Source: Hanstruepera neustonica (GTDB lineage: Bacteria > Bacteroidota > Bacteroidia > Flavobacteriales > Flavobacteriaceae). From it: DNA of 64,000 bases. The notes below the pieces were generated by a model. That model was not told where the DNA came from. It did not search any database and saw only the letters and a list, made by a program, of their open reading frames with translations. Positions 9,978 through 18,693 of this stretch are shown here, in pieces. Location of the stretch: assembly GCF_002895005.1 (NCBI RefSeq), contig NZ_POWF01000002.1, forward strand, positions 434,001 to 498,000, in the 5' to 3' direction. Every line of letters begins with the position of its first letter. The stretch's first letter is position 1. Made by a program: the position numbers and the translations under genes.

Positions 9978-10874
9978 TTATTTAATTTTACTACTTATAA
10001 ATTTTCTTATACCGTCATTAGTAATAACTGGGTTTGCTCCTTCACTTTGAGCAACCATTGCTCCAACAGCACAGGCATGATCAATTGCTTTTTGAGGGGA
10101 CTCATTTTTTTTGATAGAATTTATTAGTGTTGCAAGGAACGAATCTCCTGAACCAACAGTATCAATCACGCTTACTTTATAGCCTTTATTGTAATAGAAT
10201 TTATCACTATAATATAGCACTGCTCCCTTATCTCCTAGGGTCACACATATACTTGATGTTTTGGTATGATTTGATAATCTCTTAATACTATCTTCTATTG
10301 AAGTTGAATCTAAACCTAGATTATTAATAATTTCGATAAGCTCTTCATCATTTAATTTAATAAAATCTGCCCTTCCCATTAATTCATTCAATAAATCTTG
10401 AGTATAGTGCGGTGCTCTTAAGTTGATATCAAAAACTTTAAAATTGGCGTATTCTAAAAGGCTTAATAAAGATGATCTAGACGTGTCGTTTCGCGCAGCT
10501 AGACTTCCGAAAATGAATATATCCGAATTGGCAACTAAATTTTTGCAAGCATCATTATATTTTATATAATCCCAAGCACTTGGAAACATAATTTCATAAG
10601 AAGCAGAACCTTCTTTACTTAAACTAACTTGAACAACTCCTGTTTTCAAATCTGAAGCCAATTGCACATTTGAAAAATCTAGTTTGTTTTCTTTAAAAAT
10701 TTCTAGAAGTTCCATTCCTAAAGCGTCTTTACCAATGCAACTAATAATAGAAACTTCATTCCCAAACGATTTTAATCTAATTGCCACATTAAGAGGTGCC
10801 CCTCCAACCTTTTTATATGTTGAAAACACATCCCAAAGAACTTCGCCAAAACAGACTACTTTTAATTTCTTCAT
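9978..10874 (-). CDS. PfkB-family carbohydrate kinase, probable fructokinase
   Basis: This 298-residue ribokinase-fold enzyme most likely phosphorylates fructose with ATP in the cytoplasm. The N-terminal PfkB signature VGGAPLNVAIRLKSFG binds the sugar. The C-terminal signature DTVGSGDSFLATLI carries the catalytic Asp and the anion hole. The start KVVCFGEVLWDVF resembles fructokinases, where GE-LWD is typical. It is the last gene of the sugar cassette, 8 bp downstream of the GH68-like gene, so a fructose-releasing enzyme feeds directly into it. Another sugar kinase specificity is possible, but context favours fructose. Confidence 0.88.
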   Translation of the reverse strand: MKKLKVVCFGEVLWDVFSTYKKVGGAPLNVAIRLKSFGNEVSIISCIGKDALGMELLEIFKENKLDFSNVQLASDLKTGVVQVSLSKEGSASYEIMFPSAWDYIKYNDACKNLVANSDIFIFGSLAARNDTSRSSLLSLLEYANFKVFDINLRAPHYTQDLLNELMGRADFIKLNDEELIEIINNLGLDSTSIEDSIKRLSNHTKTSSICVTLGDKGAVLYYSDKFYYNKGYKVSVIDTVGSGDSFLATLINSIKKNESPQKAIDHACAVGAMVAQSEGANPVITNDGIRKFISSKIK

Positions 10875-10882
10875 ATTCTAGA

Positions 10883-11974
10883 TTAGTCTTTTTTAGTAAA
10901 TTCAACTCTAAATGGGTCTAAATTTATAAAGAAAGTCTCTGGAAATGTTAACCTTAAATCTGGCTCCGCATTTTCAGTATAAGGGGCAATGCATAATAAT
11001 CGGTTATTATTAAAATCCGCTTTTAATACAGTCAAACCAAACAGATTTTCATCTTTTAGAATTTTAGAACCTAGAGAAATCCATGGACCTTCAACATTTT
11101 GAGATGTATATACCCTAACTTCTTTTGATACTTCATTGGAAGGTTGGCTTTCATGCAAACGGTTACAGGTAGAAATTATGAGATAATATAAATCTTTATC
11201 TTTATTATACAAAATTTTGGGAACTTCCAATTGAGTAAAATCATCACCATCAGGAATTAAAATTGGAGGATATAGTTTATTTATTTTAAAAACACCATCA
11301 TTTTCTACAATTGTTGCTCTTGCTAAAGCTCCTGTTATAGGATTTGCTTTTGCTCCCCAAAATAGGTTTAACTCACCATTTTTATCAGAAAAAATAAACG
11401 GATCCCTCCATGACATAATAGGTCCATTCTCTTCTCCCAAATTACTCCCCAAATTATCTATTCTATCTAAATAATATCCTCTATCTACAATTTCATCCCA
11501 ATCTTTAGATGGAGAAGAAATGGTTTTTATACTATTTTCTAGCACTGAATGACCATCATTTGAAATTGCTAACGCAATGCTTTGATGATAATTTCTACTG
11601 GAATCAATATTTTCAATACCAGTAAAAGCCACAAGTTTTCTTTCATCTGAAAGCGGCATTACACTTCCACTCCAAATAGTTTTAAAATTGAGTTTACTTA
11701 CTTCATCTGTACTTAATAAACATCCTTCATCCCTCCAAGAATTGCCGACATCTTTGGATGAAAAATGCCTGATATGAAACGGAAAATTATTACGCTCGTT
11801 GGGGTCTAACTTTGAACCATCAGATAAAAATCGTGGCACAGCCAGACAATACAAATGAAGTGTTTCATCCTCACAATAAGACCATGCATCCCATAAGTAT
11901 AAATAAGGGTGTTTAATACCATTTAAAAACAATGTTTCGTGGGCTTTTGGAATATTATTCATTGAGACTATCAT
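10883..11974 (-). CDS. GH68-like (levansucrase-fold) glycoside hydrolase, cytosolic
   Basis: This 363-residue five-bladed propeller enzyme probably acts on sucrose or another fructoside. The three catalytic positions of the GH32/GH68 clan are visible: nucleophile Asp29 in LWDAWSY, stabiliser Asp191 in WRDPFIF, and acid/base Glu250 in QLEVPKI. The WSGS motif near residue 101 and the WDxW nucleophile motif point to GH68 rather than GH32. No signal peptide is present, unlike secreted levansucrases, so it should act on sugar brought in by the adjacent permease. It lies 21 bp after the permease and 8 bp before fructokinase. Whether it hydrolyses or transfers fructose cannot be told from sequence. 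An alternative start at residue 5 is possible. Confidence 0.82.
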   Translation of the reverse strand: MIVSMNNIPKAHETLFLNGIKHPYLYLWDAWSYCEDETLHLYCLAVPRFLSDGSKLDPNERNNFPFHIRHFSSKDVGNSWRDEGCLLSTDEVSKLNFKTIWSGSVMPLSDERKLVAFTGIENIDSSRNYHQSIALAISNDGHSVLENSIKTISSPSKDWDEIVDRGYYLDRIDNLGSNLGEENGPIMSWRDPFIFSDKNGELNLFWGAKANPITGALARATIVENDGVFKINKLYPPILIPDGDDFTQLEVPKILYNKDKDLYYLIISTCNRLHESQPSNEVSKEVRVYTSQNVEGPWISLGSKILKDENLFGLTVLKADFNNNRLLCIAPYTENAEPDLRLTFPETFFINLDPFRVEFTKKD

Positions 11975-11995
11975 TTTACTAAAATGAATATTATA

Positions 11996-13459
11996 TTATT
12001 TCTGATTTTCAAATTCTAAATTATCATTGGGCCTTCCCTTTAAACGAAGAGCTAACAAACCGGCAATAACAAATAAGACTCCAGCAAATAATATGGCATT
12101 AATAGCATCGTTACCGAGCACATTTTTTACTATTGGTCCAAACGTTAAAGTTTGAATACCCATTGGAATAACAATCATCATGTTAACTATTCCCATGTAA
12201 ACACCTCTGCGTTCTTCAGGAATAACTTTTGAGACCATGGCATAAGGAATACCCATCATGGCAGCCCATCCAATACCTAATAAAATCATTGGTGCCAATA
12301 ATGCATATTGGTTAGTTATATATGGCATGCTAATCATTGCTATACCAGTCAAAAATAAGCTTCCAACATAAACGAGCTTATTACTAAATCTTAAAGCAAT
12401 TGGAACTAGTATTAATGCAACTATCATAGTAACAAAATTATAAGTCCCATTCATTAATCCAGTTTGAGCCAATGCTTGTTCAGATAACGATTGTATGTTT
12501 TGAGCAAACATTGTGTCAGATATACTGATTTCAGCTCCAGATTTGCATGCATCTATAATGGAGTCAAACTTATTGGTATCCTCATTGCTTATTCCAAACA
12601 TACTTGAACGTAACATGGGAGTAATAAACTGCCAATAAATAAACAATGCATACCATTGGAATAGGTAAATACCAGCTAATTTTTTCAATAGTTTTGGCAT
12701 CTCTCCAATAGCTTGGTAAATTTCAATGAAAGGCTCGATTGTTCGATGCAAAAAAGAAGCGTTTTTATTGCGCTCGTTAATATATTTTAACTCTTCCTCT
12801 GATGGAGGTATTTCTGGTGTTTTAAAAACTGACCATAAAATAGTTCCGATTGAAGCTATTGCGCCTAAAAAGAATGAATAGTATACCCATTTAGGTATAG
12901 CTGTAATAGTTTCTGTTTCACTACCGCATAATGAAGCCCCTTCAACAGCTGGAACGCTAAACCAATCTTGAAACAAAAACAAAGAAAAATTTGCCAAAGT
13001 TATACCTGCACCAACAAACAAACTCTGCATTTGAAAGCCATAAGTTAATTGTTCATCTGGTAATTTATCTCCAACGAAAGCTCTGTAGGGCTCCATAGCT
13101 GTATTATTAGCTGCATCTAATATCCAGAGTAACCCAACAGCAAACCATAGTTCGGAACTAAAAGGAAATAAGATTAAACACATACTCGCGATAATAGCTC
13201 CTATAAGAAAAAATGGTTTTCGCCTTCCATAACGTGGTGACCAAGTTTTATCGGATATAGCTCCAATAATTGGTTGTATTAATAATCCTGTAACCGGACC
13301 TGCCAAATTAAGTAATGGTAATTCCTCATGATGTGCCCCTAAAAAGGAAAAAATTGGGTTTACAGCGGTTTGTTGTAAACCAAAACTGAATTGAATGCCA
13401 AAAAAACCAACATTCATATTCCATATTTGCCAAAAACTTAATTTAGGTTTCTTTATCAT
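11996..13459 (-). CDS. MFS sugar permease of the SLC45 / sucrose-H+ symporter type
   Basis: A 487-residue inner-membrane transporter with about 12 predicted helices. The loop after helix 2 reads QPIIGAISDKTWSPRYGRRK. This matches the R-x-GRR-PF signature of plant sucrose/H+ symporters and SLC45 proteins. A second diagnostic stretch, DAANNTAMEPYRAFVGD, follows. The likely substrate is sucrose or a related disaccharide, taken up with protons. Its start overlaps the stop of the glutaredoxin-like gene (ATGA), implying translational coupling, and the GH68-like enzyme follows 21 bp later. Substrate is inferred from signature and neighbours. Confidence 0.88.
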   Translation of the reverse strand: MIKKPKLSFWQIWNMNVGFFGIQFSFGLQQTAVNPIFSFLGAHHEELPLLNLAGPVTGLLIQPIIGAISDKTWSPRYGRRKPFFLIGAIIASMCLILFPFSSELWFAVGLLWILDAANNTAMEPYRAFVGDKLPDEQLTYGFQMQSLFVGAGITLANFSLFLFQDWFSVPAVEGASLCGSETETITAIPKWVYYSFFLGAIASIGTILWSVFKTPEIPPSEEELKYINERNKNASFLHRTIEPFIEIYQAIGEMPKLLKKLAGIYLFQWYALFIYWQFITPMLRSSMFGISNEDTNKFDSIIDACKSGAEISISDTMFAQNIQSLSEQALAQTGLMNGTYNFVTMIVALILVPIALRFSNKLVYVGSLFLTGIAMISMPYITNQYALLAPMILLGIGWAAMMGIPYAMVSKVIPEERRGVYMGIVNMMIVIPMGIQTLTFGPIVKNVLGNDAINAILFAGVLFVIAGLLALRLKGRPNDNLEFENQK

Positions 13460-13824
13460 GATCTTTCTAATAATTTATTTAGAAACTCTTCAAACTCATC
13501 ATTATTTGTGAATATACTACCAGCTTTATCAACTACTGGAAGACTTAAATTGGAAAGTGAAATTTTAGCGGCTTTTAATTTGGCAATCATTTCCTTTTGT
13601 TTAGCAAGATTTAGATCAATATCATAATATTGAAATTCAATATTATTCTTTTTTAAAAATATTTTTGTTTCTAAACAATAATGGCAGGTATCACTTCCAT
13701 AAATTATAAGTTTTTCAGAAACTACCTGATTATTTATATCATCTGTTTTAATTCCTTGGCTAAATGCTGAAAAATTATTCAATAGAGCAAGAATTACAGT
13801 AATAAAAAACACATTTTTTTTCAT
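13456..13824 (-). CDS. Exported glutaredoxin/thioredoxin-fold protein
   Basis: The chosen start gives 122 residues and a clean signal peptide (KKNVFFITVILALLNNFSAFSQ, split by its hydrophobic core); an upstream in-frame extension has no leader-like sequence. The mature part is glutaredoxin-like: beta strand LIIYGSDTCHYCLETKIFL with active-site CHYC, then YYDIDLN and a LPVVD cis-Pro loop. It would be periplasmic or, less likely, membrane-tethered. It sits 122 bp after the TonB-dependent receptor gene and overlaps the permease start by 4 bp. A redox protein in a sugar operon is unexpected and its partner is unknown. Confidence 0.8.
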   Translation of the reverse strand: MKKNVFFITVILALLNNFSAFSQGIKTDDINNQVVSEKLIIYGSDTCHYCLETKIFLKKNNIEFQYYDIDLNLAKQKEMIAKLKAAKISLSNLSLPVVDKAGSIFTNNDEFEEFLNKLLERS

Positions 13825-13946
13825 GAAACTAAATTTAATAAGAAAAGAGCCGGTATTAAATGTGTTAACACCAACTCCTTTCACACACTTAAAAAAGGTT
13901 ATATCAATTTTAAAAACCAACCCATTTTAAATCCTAAAGACTAATT

Positions 13947-16565
13947 CTAAAATCTATATTGTAGTGCTAATGACATTGATCTACCGGGCAATGGTCTTGC
14001 TCTAACATAATTATCCTGACCTTCAGTAATACTACCTTCTTCAACTTCGGTAACACCAATTGAATCAAAAATATTGTTAGCTGATAGGTTAACAAATAAA
14101 TCTTTCGTAATTCCTACGTTTACAAATCCATTTACTATCATAAAACCAGGCATTACCAATTCATTGGTATCTTGTGCATATGCCTTTGTTTGCCCAATAA
14201 AACTTAATCCTACAGCATTCTGTTTAGTTGTACCAAAATTATAAGATGGTATGATATTGTAAATTAAGTCTGGTTGTCTTCTTGGCGTATTTCCCTTATT
14301 GTCCCCAGAGTTTACTTCAGCATCAGTATACGTTATTGCACCTCTTAAATTAAAATTATTAAATCTATAATATCCTTCTAGTTCAACACCAATAGATTTA
14401 TAATCATTCTCGATAATACTATTTGAAGTAGCTTCAAAACCACCTTCTTCTCTAGTTTTTGCATAGAATGCAGTTGCATAAATTGCTCCGTTAGCAAAAC
14501 CACGCTTATAACCCAATTCGGCTTGATCTATAAAATCTAATGCATTAATTCTATCTCCATCTTGATAATTTAAACCTGAAAACAAAATCCTGTCCGCCTT
14601 TGCCGATGCACCACTTGAGTATCTACCAAAAACAGACTGGTTATCCTGTATCTTGAAATTTAATCCTAACGAGTAAGAAACATAATCATAGTCATAATCA
14701 ACAGCAGTTGGGTTAGCAGTATCAACAGCCGAAACATCTTGTTCTGGCACAGAAATAAACCCGTCGTTATTAATATCGAACTCCGTTTGAACTGTTCCAG
14801 CAAATGAACCATCAACACGTCCTTTATCATATCTTACACTACCATCAATTGTAAATTTTTCACCAGCTTCAATTGTTACGTTTGCATATGGTGCAGAAAC
14901 GTTATATTGAGTATCATAATTTCTAGTACAACAGTTACCCCAAAACGGTACTCCGTAAGCATATAAGCCGTTATCACTTAAAGGATTACTAGCTGAATCA
15001 AATACGTTAATCAATCTAGCATTGTCATCATTTACCTCTTGTAGGTAAGAATTCCATAACCATGACATAGAAATATCTTGAATTGCCTTAAAATATCCTA
15101 ATGTAACATCAACATTACCAAACGATTTAGACAATTTAAAATCATTCATAAAATTGTTAAAATTATTCAATTCAACATCAAACATGTGAATTCTAGCCAC
15201 TAAACTATTATCTGCAACTGATGTTCCATCAGTAAACGATAAAGTTGACCCTGTCCCAAAAGATTCAGCGATTGCCGATGCAGATGCAACTTCTGCAGGA
15301 AATGGCGAAACAAATGCTCCTTTATTTGATGAATACCTTCCGTTATTTCTAACTTTCCAGTTATTTCCTAAATCAAATGAAGCTTCAAAGCCAACCGAAG
15401 TCGAAATTGGGTTCATTCCATCGGCAACATTAGATCTTCTTAATTGACCATCACCGCCTAAACCTACATTTTGAGTTAAATTAGATGTATGTAAAGATCC
15501 AGTTGTTGCATCAAAATTTGGAGCATCTCCCCAATCTGGGTCGCTATTAGTACCTGTCACCTTCATTGGCATTGGCAAATAAGCAACAGCCTTATCATTC
15601 AAATACTTACCATATACTCTAACATAACCATTCTTGAAATCTTTAGTGAAGTTCAGTTTAAATTGACCTCCATTATTAGCTGTAAAACCTGTTTCACGTA
15701 CACCTTCACCAACTCTGTAAAATCCTCCCATATGGAAATATAAATCTTCTCCTATCCTTGATCCATAATCAAAATCTGTTCTGAAAGAATTATAATCTAA
15801 ACCAAAGCTAGTTGCAATTGATCCTCCTTCTACTCTACCTGTTTTACTAATAATATTTATTATTCCTCCAGGTGCGTTGGATGATAATGTTGAAGCAGAT
15901 CCACCTCTAATTGCTTCAATACGTGCAACATTAGCATCAAATCTTGTAAAAATATCTGCTGTTCCAAATGAAATATCTCCATATAATAACACAGGCAACC
16001 CATCTTCTTGTAGTTGTACATATTTAGATCCACCTGAGGAAATGGGCACACCACGAACCGCTATATTAGCATTACCCTCACCACCTGATGATTCTGATCG
16101 AATACCAGGTAATGTTCTAAAAATTTCCGCTGTTGTTCTCGGAGCAGATTCAACAATTGTTTTAGGCTTCATTGTTGTAATTGAAACACTTGATTCAATT
16201 TTTGACCTAGGATTTACAACTCCAGTAATAATAACCTCATCTAAAGATTCAGTATCTTCATTCATTACAATATCAAGTGTGACATCATTTCCAGAGACCT
16301 CAACACTACTATTTACATTAGCGTAGCCTAAAAAACTAGCTTGTATAGTGTATGTTCCATCTTCCACATTTTCAATGACAAAATTACCGTCTATGTCTGA
16401 AACTGCACCTTGTGTTGTTCCTGAGATGATTACATTTACACCAGGTAGCGTCTCCCCATTTGTGTCGCTTACTGTTCCTGAAATATTAACCTGCCCCATT
16501 ACAAAGGATGTAGTTAATACCAAGATTGTTATAAAGAACTTTTTGAGCTTCGTTAGTTTTTTCAT
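13947..16565 (-). CDS. TonB-dependent outer-membrane receptor with carboxypeptidase-regulatory-like N-terminal domain
   Basis: An 872-residue receptor that should import an oligosaccharide across the outer membrane using TonB energy. It has a signal peptide ending near SFVMGQ, then a carboxypeptidase-D regulatory-like domain (residues about 26-105, GAVSDIDGNFVIENV). Next come a linker with SLDEVIITG, a plug domain (TAEIFRTLPGIRSESSGGEG region) and a 22-strand-type barrel ending SLALQYRF. No susD-like lipoprotein gene is adjacent, so it is not a standard SusC/SusD pair. It is the first gene of the sugar cassette and is divergent from a LacI regulator with twin operators between them. Sequence and context suggest a sucrose/fructoside transporter. 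Confidence 0.9.
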   Translation of the reverse strand: MKKLTKLKKFFITILVLTTSFVMGQVNISGTVSDTNGETLPGVNVIISGTTQGAVSDIDGNFVIENVEDGTYTIQASFLGYANVNSSVEVSGNDVTLDIVMNEDTESLDEVIITGVVNPRSKIESSVSITTMKPKTIVESAPRTTAEIFRTLPGIRSESSGGEGNANIAVRGVPISSGGSKYVQLQEDGLPVLLYGDISFGTADIFTRFDANVARIEAIRGGSASTLSSNAPGGIINIISKTGRVEGGSIATSFGLDYNSFRTDFDYGSRIGEDLYFHMGGFYRVGEGVRETGFTANNGGQFKLNFTKDFKNGYVRVYGKYLNDKAVAYLPMPMKVTGTNSDPDWGDAPNFDATTGSLHTSNLTQNVGLGGDGQLRRSNVADGMNPISTSVGFEASFDLGNNWKVRNNGRYSSNKGAFVSPFPAEVASASAIAESFGTGSTLSFTDGTSVADNSLVARIHMFDVELNNFNNFMNDFKLSKSFGNVDVTLGYFKAIQDISMSWLWNSYLQEVNDDNARLINVFDSASNPLSDNGLYAYGVPFWGNCCTRNYDTQYNVSAPYANVTIEAGEKFTIDGSVRYDKGRVDGSFAGTVQTEFDINNDGFISVPEQDVSAVDTANPTAVDYDYDYVSYSLGLNFKIQDNQSVFGRYSSGASAKADRILFSGLNYQDGDRINALDFIDQAELGYKRGFANGAIYATAFYAKTREEGGFEATSNSIIENDYKSIGVELEGYYRFNNFNLRGAITYTDAEVNSGDNKGNTPRRQPDLIYNIIPSYNFGTTKQNAVGLSFIGQTKAYAQDTNELVMPGFMIVNGFVNVGITKDLFVNLSANNIFDSIGVTEVEEGSITEGQDNYVRARPLPGRSMSLALQYRF

Positions 16566-16648
16566 TTTGGTTTTTATTGAATTAGTGATATTTTATTTAT
16601 TTATCTTCTAAATTATTAGTTAACAATATTAAAAAATGACAATTTAAT

Positions 16649-16666
16649 ATCGAAAACGTTTTCGAT
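16649..16666. promoter_or_regulatory. LacI-family operator, copy 1
   Basis: ATCGAAAACGTTTTCGAT is a perfect 18-bp palindrome with a central CG, typical of LacI-family sites. It lies between the divergent receptor and regulator genes. An imperfect -7 box for the receptor (TAATTTAG, 16608-16615, minus strand) is downstream of it. Confidence 0.88.
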
Positions 16667-16671
16667 TTTAC

Positions 16672-16685
16672 CGAAAACGTTTTCG
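16672..16685. promoter_or_regulatory. LacI-family operator, copy 2
   Basis: CGAAAACGTTTTCG repeats the 14-bp core of copy 1 exactly. The two centres are 21 bp apart, two helical turns, so two dimers could bind the same DNA face. A near-consensus -7 box for the regulator gene (TATATTTA, 16703-16710) lies just downstream, so occupancy here could also block the regulator's own promoter. Confidence 0.88.
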
Positions 16686-16724
16686 ATCATGTAAAAATTA
16701 ATTATATTTACTTTCAAATTAATT

Positions 16725-17750
16725 ATGAAGCCAGCTACCCTTAAAGAAATAGCAGCAACCTTGGGGTTATCTATTTCAACTGTATCAAAAGCGCTTAAAG
16801 ATTACCCAGATGTAAGTAATAAGACTAAAAAACTGGTAAAAGAGTTAGCAGAAACTTTAAATTATCGACCGAATGCTTTTGCGGTAAATTTAAGAACAAA
16901 AGAATCTAAAACGATTGGACTTGTTATACCTGAAGTTGTCCATCATTTTTTTTCAAGTGTAATAAAGGGAATAATTAGTGAAGCGGAAGATAAAGGATAT
17001 TTGGTGATAATATTACAATCAAATGAATCATTTGAATTGGAAAAAAAACAAATTGAATTATTAGCCAACAAGCAAGTTGATGGTATTTTGATATCATTAG
17101 CCAATGGCACATATGACTTCTCACATATAAAAGCTGTTATGAATCAAGGTATCCCTTTAGTAATGTTTGACAAAATCGCTAAAATTGTGGACTGTTCAAA
17201 AGTAATTATTGATGATCAAAAAGCGGCTTTTGATGCAACCCAACATCTCATCGATACCGGATGCAAAAGAATAGCTCATTTCAGAGGACCATTAACTCCC
17301 CAAAATTCTATAGATAGATTTTTAGGTTATAAAAAAGCATTACTTCACAATCAGATTCCTTATGACCCTTCTTTAGTTTATATTTTGGATTCTATGAGTT
17401 TTGAAGAAGGTCAACATTTTACTAAAGAGTTATTAAAGGATCATGATGATATTGATGGTATATTTATTAATACTGATTTGGTTGCTATTGGGTCAATTAC
17501 TGAATTAAATAAAAGAAATATAAAAATTCCTGAACAAATTTCTATAATTGGGTTTAGCAATTGGTTTATGTCTTCAGTAATTTCTCCTTCTCTATCTACA
17601 GTGAATCAACCTGGCTATTTGATGGGAAAAAAATCTTTCAAGTTACTTTATAAAGAAATTAAGAAAAGAAAAGAAGGTAAGAAAATTAATTATAAAAACA
17701 TTGAGCTAAAAACTGATATTATATTAAGGGATTCGACCAAAAAATTATAG
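16725..17750 (+). CDS. LacI-family transcriptional regulator
   Basis: A 341-residue repressor/activator. The N-terminal helix-turn-helix is TLKEIAATLGLSISTVSKAL, followed by the hinge helix region with NLRTKESKTIG. A periplasmic-binding-protein-like effector domain starts at GLVIPEVVHHFFSSV and runs to the end, including the C-terminal FSNWFMSSVISPSLSTVNQP segment. Two identical palindromes lie directly upstream. It therefore most likely controls both itself and the divergent sugar cassette in response to the transported sugar or a catabolite. It ends 1 bp from the convergent queG gene. Confidence 0.95.
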   Translation: MKPATLKEIAATLGLSISTVSKALKDYPDVSNKTKKLVKELAETLNYRPNAFAVNLRTKESKTIGLVIPEVVHHFFSSVIKGIISEAEDKGYLVIILQSNESFELEKKQIELLANKQVDGILISLANGTYDFSHIKAVMNQGIPLVMFDKIAKIVDCSKVIIDDQKAAFDATQHLIDTGCKRIAHFRGPLTPQNSIDRFLGYKKALLHNQIPYDPSLVYILDSMSFEEGQHFTKELLKDHDDIDGIFINTDLVAIGSITELNKRNIKIPEQISIIGFSNWFMSSVISPSLSTVNQPGYLMGKKSFKLLYKEIKKRKEGKKINYKNIELKTDIILRDSTKKL

Positions 17751-17751
17751 T

Positions 17752-18678
17752 CTATTGTTTTAAGAAATTGATATTTCTTTTCAACCCAGAGAATTTAGTT
17801 CGTTTTACGGCTGATTTTTTGAATACTTTTTTGAATGTCTCTTCGGTAATTTCCTCCCAATCTTGTTTGGTCATATCTAAAAGGTCTGGATGTGGATCGA
17901 ATAAAGGTTCTTGGTGTGGTTTAGAAAAACGATTCCAAGGACAAACGTCTTGACACACATCACATCCAAACATCCAATTATCCATTTGGCCTTTAAACGT
18001 TGTCGGGATATTATCTTTCAACTCGATCGTTAAATACGAAATACATTTACTACCGTCTACAACATAAGGCTGAATAATGGCTTCTGTTGGGCACGCATCA
18101 ATGCAGGCTGTACAGGTACCGCAATGGTCGGTAGTTGGTGAATCATAATCCAATTCTAAATCTACAATCAATTCGGCAATAAAATAAAATGACCCAACCT
18201 GCTGCGTTAACAAATTACTATGCTTCCCGATCCAACCTAAACCACTTTTGGCTGCCCAGGCTTTATCTAAAACTGGTGCCGAGTCTACAAAGGCGCGACC
18301 AGATATTTGACCTATTTCTTCTTGAATAAATTGTAGTAAGGCTTTCAATTTATCTTTAATCACAAAATGGTAATCAATTCCATAAGCATATTGGCTTATT
18401 TTTGGAGCCGATTCATCGTTCTGTTTTTCAGGATTATAATAATTGAGCAATAGTGAAATGACACTTTTGGAACCTTCAACTAATTTTGTTGGATCCAGAC
18501 GTTTATCAAAATGATTTTCCATATATCGCATTTCTCCATGCCTGTTGTCTTTCAACCATTTTTCAAGTCTGGGCGCTTCTTCTTCTAAAAATTGAGCTTT
18601 ACTAATACCACAAGATAAAAAACCGAGGCGTTTAGCTTCGGTTTTAATAAGTTGGGAATATTTTTCTTTAAGTGACAT
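17752..18678 (-). CDS. queG: Epoxyqueuosine reductase QueG
   Basis: QueG performs the last step of queuosine synthesis in tRNA, reducing epoxyqueuosine with a cobalamin cofactor and two [4Fe-4S] clusters. The 308-residue length fits the short form. Cluster motifs [16 protein letters not shown] and [13 protein letters not shown] are intact. The conserved [20 protein letters not shown] stretch (substrate/cobalamin region) is present. It follows ruvB by 15 bp on the same strand and is probably co-transcribed with it. Confidence 0.95.
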   Translation of the reverse strand: MSLKEKYSQLIKTEAKRLGFLSCGISKAQFLEEEAPRLEKWLKDNRHGEMRYMENHFDKRLDPTKLVEGSKSVISLLLNYYNPEKQNDESAPKISQYAYGIDYHFVIKDKLKALLQFIQEEIGQISGRAFVDSAPVLDKAWAAKSGLGWIGKHSNLLTQQVGSFYFIAELIVDLELDYDSPTTDHCGTCTACIDACPTEAIIQPYVVDGSKCISYLTIELKDNIPTTFKGQMDNWMFGCDVCQDVCPWNRFSKPHQEPLFDPHPDLLDMTKQDWEEITEETFKKVFKKSAVKRTKFSGLKRNINFLKQ

Positions 18679-18693
18679 TCAGAACAATAAACT

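Noticed and set aside
13825-13920. N-terminal extension of the glutaredoxin-like protein
   Set aside because: The added residues have no leader character, and the internal ATG gives a clean signal peptide.
15877-16326. 149-residue plus-strand open frame opposite the TonB receptor gene
   Set aside because: It is fully antisense to a well-supported gene, with no domain or promoter; it is a shadow of codon bias.
13947-16565. Receptor as a SusC with a SusD partner
   Set aside because: No SusD-like lipoprotein gene is present in the cassette; the neighbours are a redox protein and a permease.
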